Below, one piece after another: positions 1-7,782 of a DNA stretch of 64,000 bases. Numbering within the stretch: position 1 is the first letter of the stretch; each line of letters opens with the position of its first letter. Below the pieces are notes generated by a model, which saw nothing but the letters and a program-made list of their open reading frames with translations, searched no databases and was not told where the DNA came from. The translations under genes were made by a program, and so were the position numbers. The DNA comes from an uncultured Clostridium sp. (GTDB lineage Bacteria; Bacillota; Clostridia; TANB77; CAG-508): positions 9,387-73,386 of the forward strand of contig USFW01000007.1 in the NCBI GenBank assembly GCA_900553985.1. The letters are read 5' to 3'.

Positions 1-1
1 T

Positions 2-388
2 AGCGAATGTATAGAAATTATAAATAAGTTAAAATTTAACGAAGAAAGTACACTATTTGCAGTAGAAAGAGATAAAGGTTTAGAATCAATTATAGGTAAT
101 ATTTATCAAAGTTTTGCAGGACAAGATATTTATAAAAGCATTGAAGAAAAAGGAGCAAATTTCTTATATCTAATAGTAAAAAATCATGTATTTGCAGATG
201 GAAACAAAAGAATTGCAGCAACGTTATTTATATACTTTTTGAACTTTTATGGTATATTATATAAAGATGGAAAACAAACAATAGACAATAATACTTTAAC
301 AGCTTTAACATTGTTAATAGCAGAATCAAATCCAAAAGAAAAAGATGTAATTATAGATTTAGTAATGAACTTTTTGAACAATGATTAA
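2..388 (+). CDS. Fic/DOC-family protein, C-terminal part (5' end outside window)
   Basis: Only the last 128 codons are present; the frame is open from base 2. The Fic signature appears as HVFADGNKR (bases 185-211), with the invariant His, the acidic residue and the GNxR anion-binding turn. Fic proteins transfer AMP or related groups to target proteins, and this variant spelling with an A-A-T-L-F helix after it is typical of the RhuM/DOC-like branch found in accessory DNA and toxin-antitoxin settings. The upstream part, which would carry any DNA-binding RhuM domain, cannot be seen. Family call is firm; substrate and partner are unknown. Confidence 0.8.
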   Translation, partial: SECIEIINKLKFNEESTLFAVERDKGLESIIGNIYQSFAGQDIYKSIEEKGANFLYLIVKNHVFADGNKRIAATLFIYFLNFYGILYKDGKQTIDNNTLTALTLLIAESNPKEKDVIIDLVMNFLNND

Positions 389-419
389 AATTATATCATC
401 TTGAAAAATTAAAATATAA

Positions 420-451
420 AGGACTGATAATTAGTTGAAAATATCAGTTCT
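420..451 (+). terminator. Terminator after the Fic gene
   Basis: A 10-bp stem (420-429 with 442-451, one G-U pair) around a 12-base loop, followed by a T-rich run. It lies 32 bases after the Fic stop codon and separates it from the glycosyltransferase gene. Confidence 0.7.
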
Positions 452-540
452 TTATTGTATAATCATAACAGAAATTAATAATTTATGTATTAAAATATAA
501 GACAAGAAAAATATAAATAAAAAAAATGATTGGAGTAATT

Positions 541-2802
541 ATGAAAGAAGAATTTGATTTTTCAAAAGAACCAGGGATTAAGATATTAAATAATAGAAAA
601 TACGAAGAAGAAAAAGAACCTATTATTTCTGTTATAATTCCATTTTATAACGATAAAAAATACATTGAACAAAGCATTAATTGTATTTTAAATCAAACAT
701 TTCCATATTATGAAATTTTAATTATAGATGATGGGTCAAAAGATGAAGAATCTTTAAAAAAATTAGAAGAAGTTTCTAAAATAGATAAAAGAATAAGGGT
801 ATTTCATAAAAGCAATGAAGGCTTGGCAGCAACTAGAGATTATGGTGCTACAAAATCAAGTAAAACTTGTAAATACCTAATGTTTATAGATTCAGACGAT
901 TTATTAGAACCCACTTTTATGGAATGTGCGTATTGGACATTAGAAACAAATAAAGAGGCTGCTTGGGCTTATTCAGATTCAGTAGGATTTGAATCGTATA
1001 CATATACTTGGAACAAATGGTTTGATTCAGAAAAAATGAAAAAAGTCAATGAATTATTAGCAATAGCTATGGTAAGAAAAAGTGATTTTAATAGAGTAAA
1101 TGGTTATGGATTGAGAGAAAAAGCAGTAAACGAAGATTGGAATTTTTGGTTAAAATTATTAGGACATGATAGATATCCTATTCATATGAGTTTTTATGGA
1201 ATGTGGTATAGAAGAAAAGAAACAGGAGAATTAAAAAATGCTTCAAAAAATCAAAAAAGAACATTAGAAATAATTGAAGGAACTGCATCTAAAATAACAA
1301 AAAGAGTAAATGCTATTCAATATCCAAAATATGATTATAATTATGACTTATTATCAGATAAAATAGATATTATAACTCCAAAATGTGTAGATAATAATAA
1401 AATAAATATATTAATGATACTACCTTGGATGATAACAGGAGGCGCTGATAGATTTGTATTAGACCTAGTTTCGAATTTAGATAAAAATAAATTTGAAATA
1501 ACAATACTTACAACTGAGCCAAATAAAAATGTATTAAGACAACAATTTGAAGAAAATGCAACTGTTTATGATTTAACATCATTTTTAAGTCAAAAATACT
1601 GGCTTAGCTTTATAAATTATATTATAGAAAAAAATAATATAAATTTAATATTTAACACAAACAGTAAATTTGGATATAGCATATTACCATACTTAAAAAG
1701 TAAAAATCCTAACATTCCAATAATTGATTATATTCATATGGAAGAATGGTATAACAGAAATGGTGGATATTCAAGATACTCAACAATGATGAAATCAGTA
1801 ATTGATAAAACATTAACATGTAATGAAAACAGTAAAAGAATATTAAAAGAACATTTTGGCAGAAATAGTGAAGAAATAGAAACAGTATATATCGGTGTAG
1901 ATGAAGAAAAGTTCAATCCTAGTAAATTTAATAAAAATGAATTATTAGAAAAATACGGATTGCAAAATGAAAAAAGATACATTTTAAGTTATATTTGTAG
2001 AATTTCAGAACAAAAACGTCCTATTTTATTATTAGAAATAGTTAAAAAACTAAAAGAAAAAAGAAATGACTTTTTAGTTTTAGTTGTAGGAAATGGAAAT
2101 TTACTTGAAAAAATGAAAAAGAAAGCAAGTGAAATGGAAATTCTAGAAAATATAAAATTTTTAGGAAATATAGAAAAAACAGAAGAAATTTATGCACTTA
2201 GTGATGCCACAATCAACTGTTCTATTAAAGAAGGACTAGCTTTAACATCATATGAATCATTATCAATGGGAGTACCTGTTATATCAGCAAATGTAGGTGG
2301 ACAAAAAGAGCTTATAACAGAAGATGTCGGAATAGTTGTTACATGTATGCAAGATGAAAAAACAATTTATTCAGAGGATTATGATTCAAACGAAATAAAT
2401 GATTATGTTGTAGGAATAGAAAATGTTTTAAATAATTTAGAGAAATATAAAGAAAATTGTAGAAATAGAATTTTAGATAAATTTACATCAAAAAATATGA
2501 TAAATAAAATGACAAAAATATTTGAAAATACATATAAAAATCCAAATGATGAAAAAATTAAAAATGGAAAAGCTTTAAGCGAAAATATTAATTTAACAAA
2601 AGAATTAATTACAATGAATATGATGAACGATAGGATTGAGTATTCTTGGGAATGCACAGAATATGAAAAAAAGGTTTATGGAAGAGCATATTCTTTAAAA
2701 GGGCTTAATTATAAAAAAGAATTGTTAAAAGAAAAATTATGGAATATTCCTATGTGGAGAGGGTTTGTGGGATTAGTTCATAAATTAATGAGAATTAGAT
2801 AA
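541..2802 (+). CDS. Two-domain glycosyltransferase (GT2 + GT4)
   Basis: A 753-residue cytoplasmic enzyme. Residues about 25-230 form a GT2 (GT-A) domain with VIIPFYND, the IIDDGS nucleotide-sugar motif and a DSDD metal site near residue 120. Residues about 290-690 form a GT4 (GT-B) domain with the GGADRF acceptor-side loop, RISEQKRP and the EGLALTSYES donor-binding motif near residue 570. Such fusions add two different sugars in sequence during surface polysaccharide or glycoprotein synthesis. The ATG at 541 is preferred to the ATG at 526 because GGAG lies five bases before it. No other polysaccharide gene is adjacent, so the glycan is unknown. Confidence 0.88.
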   Translation: MKEEFDFSKEPGIKILNNRKYEEEKEPIISVIIPFYNDKKYIEQSINCILNQTFPYYEILIIDDGSKDEESLKKLEEVSKIDKRIRVFHKSNEGLAATRDYGATKSSKTCKYLMFIDSDDLLEPTFMECAYWTLETNKEAAWAYSDSVGFESYTYTWNKWFDSEKMKKVNELLAIAMVRKSDFNRVNGYGLREKAVNEDWNFWLKLLGHDRYPIHMSFYGMWYRRKETGELKNASKNQKRTLEIIEGTASKITKRVNAIQYPKYDYNYDLLSDKIDIITPKCVDNNKINILMILPWMITGGADRFVLDLVSNLDKNKFEITILTTEPNKNVLRQQFEENATVYDLTSFLSQKYWLSFINYIIEKNNINLIFNTNSKFGYSILPYLKSKNPNIPIIDYIHMEEWYNRNGGYSRYSTMMKSVIDKTLTCNENSKRILKEHFGRNSEEIETVYIGVDEEKFNPSKFNKNELLEKYGLQNEKRYILSYICRISEQKRPILLLEIVKKLKEKRNDFLVLVVGNGNLLEKMKKKASEMEILENIKFLGNIEKTEEIYALSDATINCSIKEGLALTSYESLSMGVPVISANVGGQKELITEDVGIVVTCMQDEKTIYSEDYDSNEINDYVVGIENVLNNLEKYKENCRNRILDKFTSKNMINKMTKIFENTYKNPNDEKIKNGKALSENINLTKELITMNMMNDRIEYSWECTEYEKKVYGRAYSLKGLNYKKELLKEKLWNIPMWRGFVGLVHKLMRIR

Positions 2803-2843
2803 AGAAAAGATTAAGACAATTTACAAGTGTGGGAGGTATTAAA

Positions 2844-3170
2844 GTGGCAACTACAAAGGAATATAAGGATTTCATATTAGAACAATTAGAGTTATTAGAT
2901 AATATAACTTGTAAAGCAATGATGGGTGAATATTTATTGTACTACAACAATATTTTATTTGGTGGAATATATGATAATAGGTTACTTGTTAAGATCGTTA
3001 ATAGTAATAAAAAATACAATATGCGAGAACGAAGACCTTATGAAAATGCTAAAAGTATGTATTTAGTAGATGATATAGATAATAAAGGAATATTAAAAGA
3101 AATTGTAATTGAAACTTACAATGGGTTAACAAGCATCACAAAAATTCACAAATACAATGCCAGAAATTGA
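2844..3170 (+). CDS. TfoX N-terminal domain protein (copy 1)
   Basis: About 108 residues with the TfoX-N signature: a CKAMMGEY stretch, YYNNILFGGIYDN and a PYENAK.MYLVDD segment. GTG at 2844 is chosen as start because GGGAGG lies seven bases upstream and it matches the start of the close paralogue at 52241-52540. The two proteins match almost residue for residue to about residue 90; here the last 18 residues differ, and an out-of-frame stretch after 3140 (reading ...MPEIELL...) suggests the 3' end was rearranged. Stand-alone TfoX-N proteins have no settled role; a competence role is not implied. Confidence 0.75.
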   Translation: MATTKEYKDFILEQLELLDNITCKAMMGEYLLYYNNILFGGIYDNRLLVKIVNSNKKYNMRERRPYENAKSMYLVDDIDNKGILKEIVIETYNGLTSITKIHKYNARN

Positions 3171-4051
3171 ATTACTAAATTATATTATTCCAATAAATAA
3201 AGCAGAGTAGGGGGGAATAGTTTAATTTTTAGATATATGCAATTTTAATAACCTTAAAAATTTTTAAAATTATAAAATAGAATAGGTAGTAAAGTATTTT
3301 GTGCAATGTTATAAAAAATATAAATTGAATTTTTACAAATAACAAAAATTACAAATAAAATAATTTATAAAAATTTTTTTAATAATAATTTTAATTTTTT
3401 GAATTTTAAATTTATATAAATTTCATAAATCGAACATTTGTTATTTATAAAATTTTTAATGTTTGGTTTTGGAATTTTTATAATTAGTTTATTTAATAAT
3501 TATATTATTAAACCTATGAAAATCAATTTTAAGCTAATTAGATTATTAACTAATTAAATTATTAATCTAAATATAAATTTTAGGTTTATTTAAGATATTT
3601 ATAATTTTGTAACTACAATTTTATAAAAATTTTATAAATATCTGCAGGTACTAAAACATCTCGAAAAAGCCTAAAATAACGGATTACGAGAATCGCTTTT
3701 AAGCCATTTTAGTATTTAAACCATATAGTTTGTTGTCTAATATTTTAGTAAAATACTGGCAATTCTAGTGTTTAGAGATTTTTAGTAGTAAAATTGTACA
3801 TTTAATAAATTATAAAGTAATAATGTTAGTCAAACGATAGCTAATAAATAGCTAGTAAAACCATTAAGGCTAGTAGTTACAAGAACTTGTAGGTAGGACT
3901 CTAAAAGGGGTTCTATTATTTTGCTCCTATCTCTTATTGCACAAAAGTTTCATTTTGTGCAATGTTATTAATCATAATAGTTTCATTTTGTGCAAAGTTA
4001 TACATATTTTGTTTAGTCATTATTATCTGCAATCCCCTATTTTTTCAGTAT
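3171..4051. other. Long non-coding accessory stretch with structured segments
   Basis: No credible ORF in 880 bases. Very AT-rich to about 3640, then more complex. An 8-bp inverted repeat (3649-3656 with 3707-3714) encloses two more short pairings: AAAAGC 3665-3670 with GCTTTT 3695-3700, and CTCG 3660-3663 with CGAG 3687-3690. At 3885-3935 a GTAGGTAGGA/TCCTATC pairing overlaps an AGAAC/GGTTCT pairing, as in attenuator-like leaders. Copies of a 16-base motif lie at 3297, 3953 and 3986. It looks like the non-coding part of an integrated plasmid or conjugative element; function is not shown. Confidence 0.45.
3937..4001. repeat. Repeated TTTTGTGCAA motif: inverted and direct copies
   Basis: A perfect 10-bp inverted repeat (3937-3946 with 3953-3962) is built from TTTTGTGCAA. 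The longer motif TTTTGTGCAATGTTAT occurs at 3297-3312 and 3953-3968, with one change at 3986-4001, and again (15 bases) at 5547-5561, always on the + strand. The preceding TTTCA is shared by the copies at 3953 and 3986. Repeated motifs around a replication-initiator-like gene suggest iterons or an operator family; this is inference. Confidence 0.6.
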
Positions 4052-4384
4052 TTATACTATTCTTTTAAAAATTAATACATTGCTATTTTTATTATCTATA
4101 TTTTTATTTTTGCTTGTTTCCTCAACATTGTATTTTTTCCATTTTGTAGTTTCTCTTTCTTGTATACAAAAATATTTTGCACCTTGTAATCCAATTTGAT
4201 ATTTATTATCAAAAAAATCATTATCAACATAATATATTCTTTTTCTTTCTTCTTCAAGTGAAATCATATCATAAAGTTTTAGTTTTGCACTTTCAATATT
4301 CTTAAAAGTATCTAATATAAAGGGTTTTCCCCTATTGTATATGCATAATATCGAATATTCTTTTTTAAATTCGTTATTTTCCAT
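4052..4384 (-). CDS. Small hypothetical protein, paralogue of the decayed gene at 5614-5848
   Basis: A 110-residue protein with no family I recognise. AAGGAG lies ten bases before the ATG. The first half (FKKEYSILCIYNRGKPF, then IESAKLKLYDMISLEEER) and the ERETTKWKKYN segment are matched in a damaged copy 1.2 kb away, which supports it being a real gene duplicated within the element. Lys/Asn/Asp-rich tail, no membrane segment, no obvious nucleic-acid motif. It sits with the replication-initiator-like gene, so an accessory role in a mobile element is likely. Confidence 0.55.
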   Translation of the reverse strand: MENNEFKKEYSILCIYNRGKPFILDTFKNIESAKLKLYDMISLEEERKRIYYVDNDFFDNKYQIGLQGAKYFCIQERETTKWKKYNVEETSKNKNIDNKNSNVLIFKRIV

Positions 4385-4571
4385 TTTTAGTCTTTTCTCC
4401 TTAATATTTATATAATTATACTATTTTTCTTATAAAAATGTCAATTTTTGATTTTGACGCCTTTAAAGAGTATTTTTTTCTTTTGTATTTTTTGTTGTTT
4501 GCTATTTACTTTTTTATATTTTTTTGCTATATTCATTTTAAGCTTTTAAATAAATTATATTTATTTTGAGT

Positions 4572-4595
4572 GGAGGGTTCTTAGTAACACCCTCC
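4572..4595. repeat. Short GC-rich hairpin
   Basis: GGAGGGT (4572-4578) pairs with ACCCTCC (4589-4595) around a ten-base loop. It stands out against very AT-rich surroundings and lies in the gap downstream of the HTH gene. No T-run follows on either strand, so it is not an obvious terminator. Confidence 0.5.
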
Positions 4596-4639
4596 GATTG
4601 TCCCAATTTAGGGACTAAAACCATAATTTCATATTTTTT

Positions 4640-4670
4640 ATGTAGTGTATTTTTCGCCTTTACACTACAT
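4640..4670 (+). terminator. Perfect 10-bp hairpin followed by T-rich run
   Basis: ATGTAGTGTA (4640-4649) pairs perfectly with TACACTACAT (4661-4670), followed by TTTTATTTAT on the + strand. It has the form of a rightward intrinsic terminator, although no + strand gene is seen just before it; it could end a transcript of the structured region or act as a barrier. Confidence 0.5.
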
Positions 4671-4794
4671 TTTTATTTATATTTTAGATTTCTTTAACTT
4701 GATTGTAATTAAATAACTAACAAAAAAATTCTAAAATACATCATTCTTTACTAACCATTTACCCTATTACATTGCTCTGATATGCGGGGGTGTA

Positions 4795-4992
4795 CGATTA
4801 GATACATTTAATAATTGTTATGAGGAACGAATTACAATTATTTAATGTTTTCTATCGTAGGAAGGGGGATAGTCCCCCTTGAACAACCTATATAAACTTT
4901 GTTTAATTTCTTCAGCAATTATGTCTATTGAGATGTTTTGGAAAGTTGCCGCAACCTAAAAGCTTTAGGTGCGGACTTTCCAGAAGCTCAAT
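4795..4992. other. Array of three strong hairpins (possible origin, oriT or structured RNA)
   Basis: Three inverted repeats in 200 bases: a 24-bp imperfect stem (4795-4818 with 4834-4857), a 7-bp G/C stem (4862-4868 with 4874-4880, loop ATAGT), and a compound 18-bp stem (4940-4946 with 4975-4981, 4949-4952 with 4971-4974, 4954-4960 with 4964-4970) closed further out by ATTGAG/CTCAAT (4927-4932 with 4987-4992). A G-run, TGCGGGGGTGTAC, precedes them at 4783-4795. No T-runs follow, so these are not terminators. The position beside a replication-initiator-like gene suggests an origin of replication or transfer, or a structured RNA. Confidence 0.5.
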
Positions 4993-5024
4993 ACATTTGC
5001 TAGTATTTTAATGTCATACGGTAT

Positions 5025-5504
5025 CTATATATTTTTATATAATTTTTCTAATTCTTCGCTTTTATATTCTCTTTGTTCAAAATTTAACTCTTTCTTTTTT
5101 ATATTTTTCTTTATTTTAGTATTTTGTTCTTTAGTATTTAGTTGTCGCTGATTTTCTGTCGACAGATTTTCAAGAGGTTGTTTTCGTGCTCTTGTTTTTT
5201 CATTTTGTGGTTCTTCAAATATTATGTATTCATAGTCTATTCGTCCATTTATTGACTTATTAGGCATTATTTTTTCTATTTTTAAATAACCGTTTTCTTT
5301 CAGCTCATTTAATGCTGTTTTTACTGAACTTCTTGCATCTTTTCCAGCTTTGCATAGTCCTTCTATTGAATAATCCCAGTCATCTGGTAAACTCAACATA
5401 TATGATAATAATCCTTTTGCCTTAAATGAAAGGCTTTTATTCCTAAGATGATGGTTACTCATAACTGTATAATTTTTATTTTTATTTATTCTAAATATTG
5501 CCAT
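5025..5504 (-). CDS. Replication-initiator-like winged-helix protein
   Basis: A 159-residue protein with strong GGAGG six bases before its ATG. Residues about 5-85 read FRINKNKNYTVMSN.HLR..SLSFKAKGLLSYMLSLPDDWDYS, then KDARSSVKTALNELKENGYL: the helix-turn-helix domain found at the N-terminus of phage replisome organisers and plasmid or conjugative-element initiators. The rest is a charged linker rich in Lys/Glu ending in a short LEKLYKNI motif. It probably binds origin DNA; the hairpin array lies just downstream and motif copies flank it. The DnaD-like C-terminal domain of longer relatives is absent. Confidence 0.7.
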   Translation of the reverse strand: MAIFRINKNKNYTVMSNHHLRNKSLSFKAKGLLSYMLSLPDDWDYSIEGLCKAGKDARSSVKTALNELKENGYLKIEKIMPNKSINGRIDYEYIIFEEPQNEKTRARKQPLENLSTENQRQLNTKEQNTKIKKNIKKKELNFEQREYKSEELEKLYKNI

Positions 5505-5530
5505 CTTTTCCTCCTTCCGTATATAAAAAA

Positions 5531-5561
5531 TAACATCGCACTTTGATTTTGTGCAATGTTA
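5531..5561. promoter_or_regulatory. Operator-like inverted repeat upstream of the HTH gene
   Basis: TAACATCGCAC (5531-5541) pairs with GTGCAATGTTA (5551-5561) with one G-T wobble around a nine-base spacer. It lies 26 bases before the start of the HTH gene and contains one copy of the repeated TTTTGTGCAATGTTA motif. This placement suits autoregulation or an iteron; not demonstrated. Confidence 0.5.
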
Positions 5562-5613
5562 CATATTTATAAATGTAAGAATGTTGTATCAACACTCCCC
5601 TATATTAATATTA

Positions 5614-5848
5614 TTATTTTATAAATAAATTAAATCTTGAATGAATTAATAAATTAATTTTTTCTTGCTTTTCATTTGTTTCAGAATAATCTTTCCATTC
5701 GCTAACTTCTCTTTCAAGGTTGCCCTCGTTCTTCTTCAAGTGAAATCACATCATAAAGTTCAAATTTAGCTATTTCAATATCATTATAAAAATGTATCAT
5801 ATATGGTTTACCCGAGTATTGACGAATGTATATACCGTATTCTTTCAA
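5614..5848 (-). pseudogene. Decayed paralogue of the 4052-4384 gene
   Basis: From a TTG at 5848 behind a G-rich ribosome site the frame reads LKEYGIYIRQYSGKPYM...FELYDVISLEEERG and then stops (CCT TGA). The next frame continues as EREVSEWKDYSETNEKQ... to a stop at 5614. Both parts match the intact 110-residue protein, but about 30 residues between the two EER/QER segments are missing. The break lies where the two parts share GAAGAACGA-like sequence, so a small deletion between short repeats that also shifted the frame is the simplest reading. Confidence 0.65.
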
Positions 5849-5973
5849 ATGAACTCCCCCCCTTTTCTAATTTTAATTAGACTATATTTATGTAAACAAG
5901 TCAAATAAAAAGATTCGACAACATTCGACACAAATAAAATTATAAGTATGATATTCTAAAAAGGGGGTTGAAA

Positions 5974-6519
5974 ATGTATTTAATTTTAATAATAATTATT
6001 TTTTTACTAATATTCTTAAAACTATTAAATAAAAAAGAAAATAATCAGGAAAATAATAAAACTACTAATAATACTATCAATAATGATATTGATTATAAGA
6101 ATTTTTATAAGCCTAAAAGATATGTTACTACAATGAATGAAATGAATTTTTATAGAGTATTACTTGAAATTGCAAAAGAACTTGACTATATATTATTTGC
6201 CCAAGTATCATTATATAACATAATAAAAATGAAAGATAATCTTGATTATTCTACACATACAAAATATTTTAATAAAATTGCATCAAAAAGTATTGATTTT
6301 GTGTTAGTAGATAAAAAATGTAGAATAAAACTATGTATCGAATTAGATGATAATACACATAAAAAGAAAAATAGAAATGAAAGAGATATATTTATTAATA
6401 AATTATTTAAAGACTTAGAAATTGATTTATTGCGATATCCAGTTTATAATACTTATTATAAAGAAACATTGAAAAAAAGAATATTAGAAAATATAAAAGA
6501 ACATTATTATGAAGATTAA
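5974..6519 (+). CDS. Membrane-anchored DUF2726 protein
   Basis: A 181-residue protein: one hydrophobic N-terminal segment (residues 2-16), an Asn-rich linker, then the DUF2726 domain with FYRVLLEIA, SIDFVLVDK, LCIELDDNTHKKKNRNERD and DLLRYPV. The D...ELDD...H..RD pattern resembles the PD-(D/E)xK nuclease-like fold proposed for this family. ATG 5974 is chosen because AGGGGG precedes it by six bases. Family members are common near mobile DNA; biochemical function is unknown. Confidence 0.7.
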   Translation: MYLILIIIIFLLIFLKLLNKKENNQENNKTTNNTINNDIDYKNFYKPKRYVTTMNEMNFYRVLLEIAKELDYILFAQVSLYNIIKMKDNLDYSTHTKYFNKIASKSIDFVLVDKKCRIKLCIELDDNTHKKKNRNERDIFINKLFKDLEIDLLRYPVYNTYYKETLKKRILENIKEHYYED

Positions 6520-6522
6520 AAT

Positions 6523-6551
6523 AAAAAAGCATAAAGAAATTATGCTTTTTT
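6523..6551. terminator. Bidirectional terminator
   Basis: A 12-bp stem (6523-6534 with 6540-6551), A-run on the left and T-run on the right, shared by the converging DUF2726 gene and the phosphodiesterase gene. Confidence 0.85.
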
Positions 6552-7089
6552 ATAGACTATATATTTTCTTTTCGATAACTCTCCCATTAATATCTTTTAA
6601 TATTAATTCATTATCATCAATTATCAAATAGCTATGAGCAGTATTATTTTTTGGTAAAGATATTGATCCTGGATTTACAAAAACTAATCCATCTTTTTCT
6701 TTTATATATCCTGTATGAAAATGCCCATATACAATAATATCTCCAATTGGAGGAATTTTATCTATGTTATAAATATGTCCATGACTAAAAAAGAAATCTA
6801 GGCCATTTATATTAATTTGAATATACTCTTCAAACTTAAATTCAGAAATCATTTCATCAACTTCTGCATCGCAATTTCCTCTTGTACAAATTATATTGTC
6901 TTTGTATTTATTTAATATCTTTGATACTTCCATTGGATTATATTCATCTGTCAAAGAATTTCTTGGTCCATGATAATATAGATCTCCCAATAAAATAATT
7001 TTGCTAGGATTTTCTTTTATAATTATTTGTTCTAATTTTTTTGCATAATAATATGATCCATGTATATCAGATACCACTAAATATTTCAT
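6550..7089 (-). CDS. yfcE: YfcE/MJ0936-type phosphodiesterase
   Basis: A 179-residue calcineurin-like metallophosphoesterase. All metal-binding motifs are visible: VVSDIHGS (residues 5-12), LLGDLYYHGP, CTRGNCD, FSHGH and YGHFHTG near residue 122-128, with the family's VNPGS motif near 140. The size is that of the YfcE family, which hydrolyses phosphodiesters in vitro with Mn; the natural substrate is unclear. Ribosome site AGAGG lies about ten bases before the ATG. It is followed by the shared terminator. Confidence 0.9.
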   Translation of the reverse strand: MKYLVVSDIHGSYYYAKKLEQIIIKENPSKIILLGDLYYHGPRNSLTDEYNPMEVSKILNKYKDNIICTRGNCDAEVDEMISEFKFEEYIQININGLDFFFSHGHIYNIDKIPPIGDIIVYGHFHTGYIKEKDGLVFVNPGSISLPKNNTAHSYLIIDDNELILKDINGRVIEKKIYSL

Positions 7090-7111
7090 AAATTATTTAC
7101 CTCTTATATAT

Positions 7112-7747
7112 TTATTTTTTATATAAAAATTCATCTAAAATCAATATCACTTTACTTAATGCTTCTTCTATATATTCATTAATTAAATCAGTTGTAAGAA
7201 GATTAAATTTATTACATTGTAAATCAAACAGTTTAAAATTTTTATTAATATTAGATGTTATTGTATTATTTGTAGAAAGCATCAAAAATTCTTTTTTTAA
7301 AGTCTCCATATTTATATTTCTATCTTTCAATAAATATCTATCCATAATTGGATAATCATCATAAATATGTTTTGAAAATTCTTTTTCAGAATGAATAGAA
7401 TTATCTAATGAATAAAGGATTATGTCATTTCCTTTTTTCGTTGCAAGTTTAGGTATGTATTTACTAAACCATAATTGATCTTCTATTAGATGTGTTAAAT
7501 ATCCTTGTTTTATTTGATTTACTGATAATTCTTTATAGTTTTCATTTATATATCTTTCAATATCAGGATAATCTCCTATATTTCCATTTATCTCAAATTT
7601 TTTTAAATAGTGTGTTTCTTTTTTGTTATATACCTCTGTGGAAGCAAGCATATCAGGTAAAATTGCACCATATAAAAATTCATTTTTTAATTTATATCTA
7701 TCTTTTAATTTATCAGCCATATATATATGACTAATTACTGAACTCAT
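7112..7747 (-). CDS. Zinc-dependent phospholipase C-like protein
   Basis: A 211-residue protein with the all-helical zinc phospholipase C-like pattern: ISHIYMA near the N-terminus, GAILPDM, KETHYLKKF and GYLTHLIEDQLW, giving spaced His and Asp ligands. There is no signal peptide, so unlike secreted phospholipases this version is probably cytoplasmic. Members of this group (often annotated zinc dependent phospholipase C family) are usually uncharacterised. Start has AAGGAGA. It lies 22 bases upstream of the phosphodiesterase gene and is probably co-transcribed. Confidence 0.7.
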   Translation of the reverse strand: MSSVISHIYMADKLKDRYKLKNEFLYGAILPDMLASTEVYNKKETHYLKKFEINGNIGDYPDIERYINENYKELSVNQIKQGYLTHLIEDQLWFSKYIPKLATKKGNDIILYSLDNSIHSEKEFSKHIYDDYPIMDRYLLKDRNINMETLKKEFLMLSTNNTITSNINKNFKLFDLQCNKFNLLTTDLINEYIEEALSKVILILDEFLYKK

Positions 7748-7782
7748 ATTTATCTCCTTCCAATCTTTTGTTTTATTATAAA

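Noticed and set aside
4795..4992. Group II intron or CRISPR array
   Set aside because: No maturase, no domain V motif, and no regularly spaced direct repeats; the hairpins are unrelated to one another.
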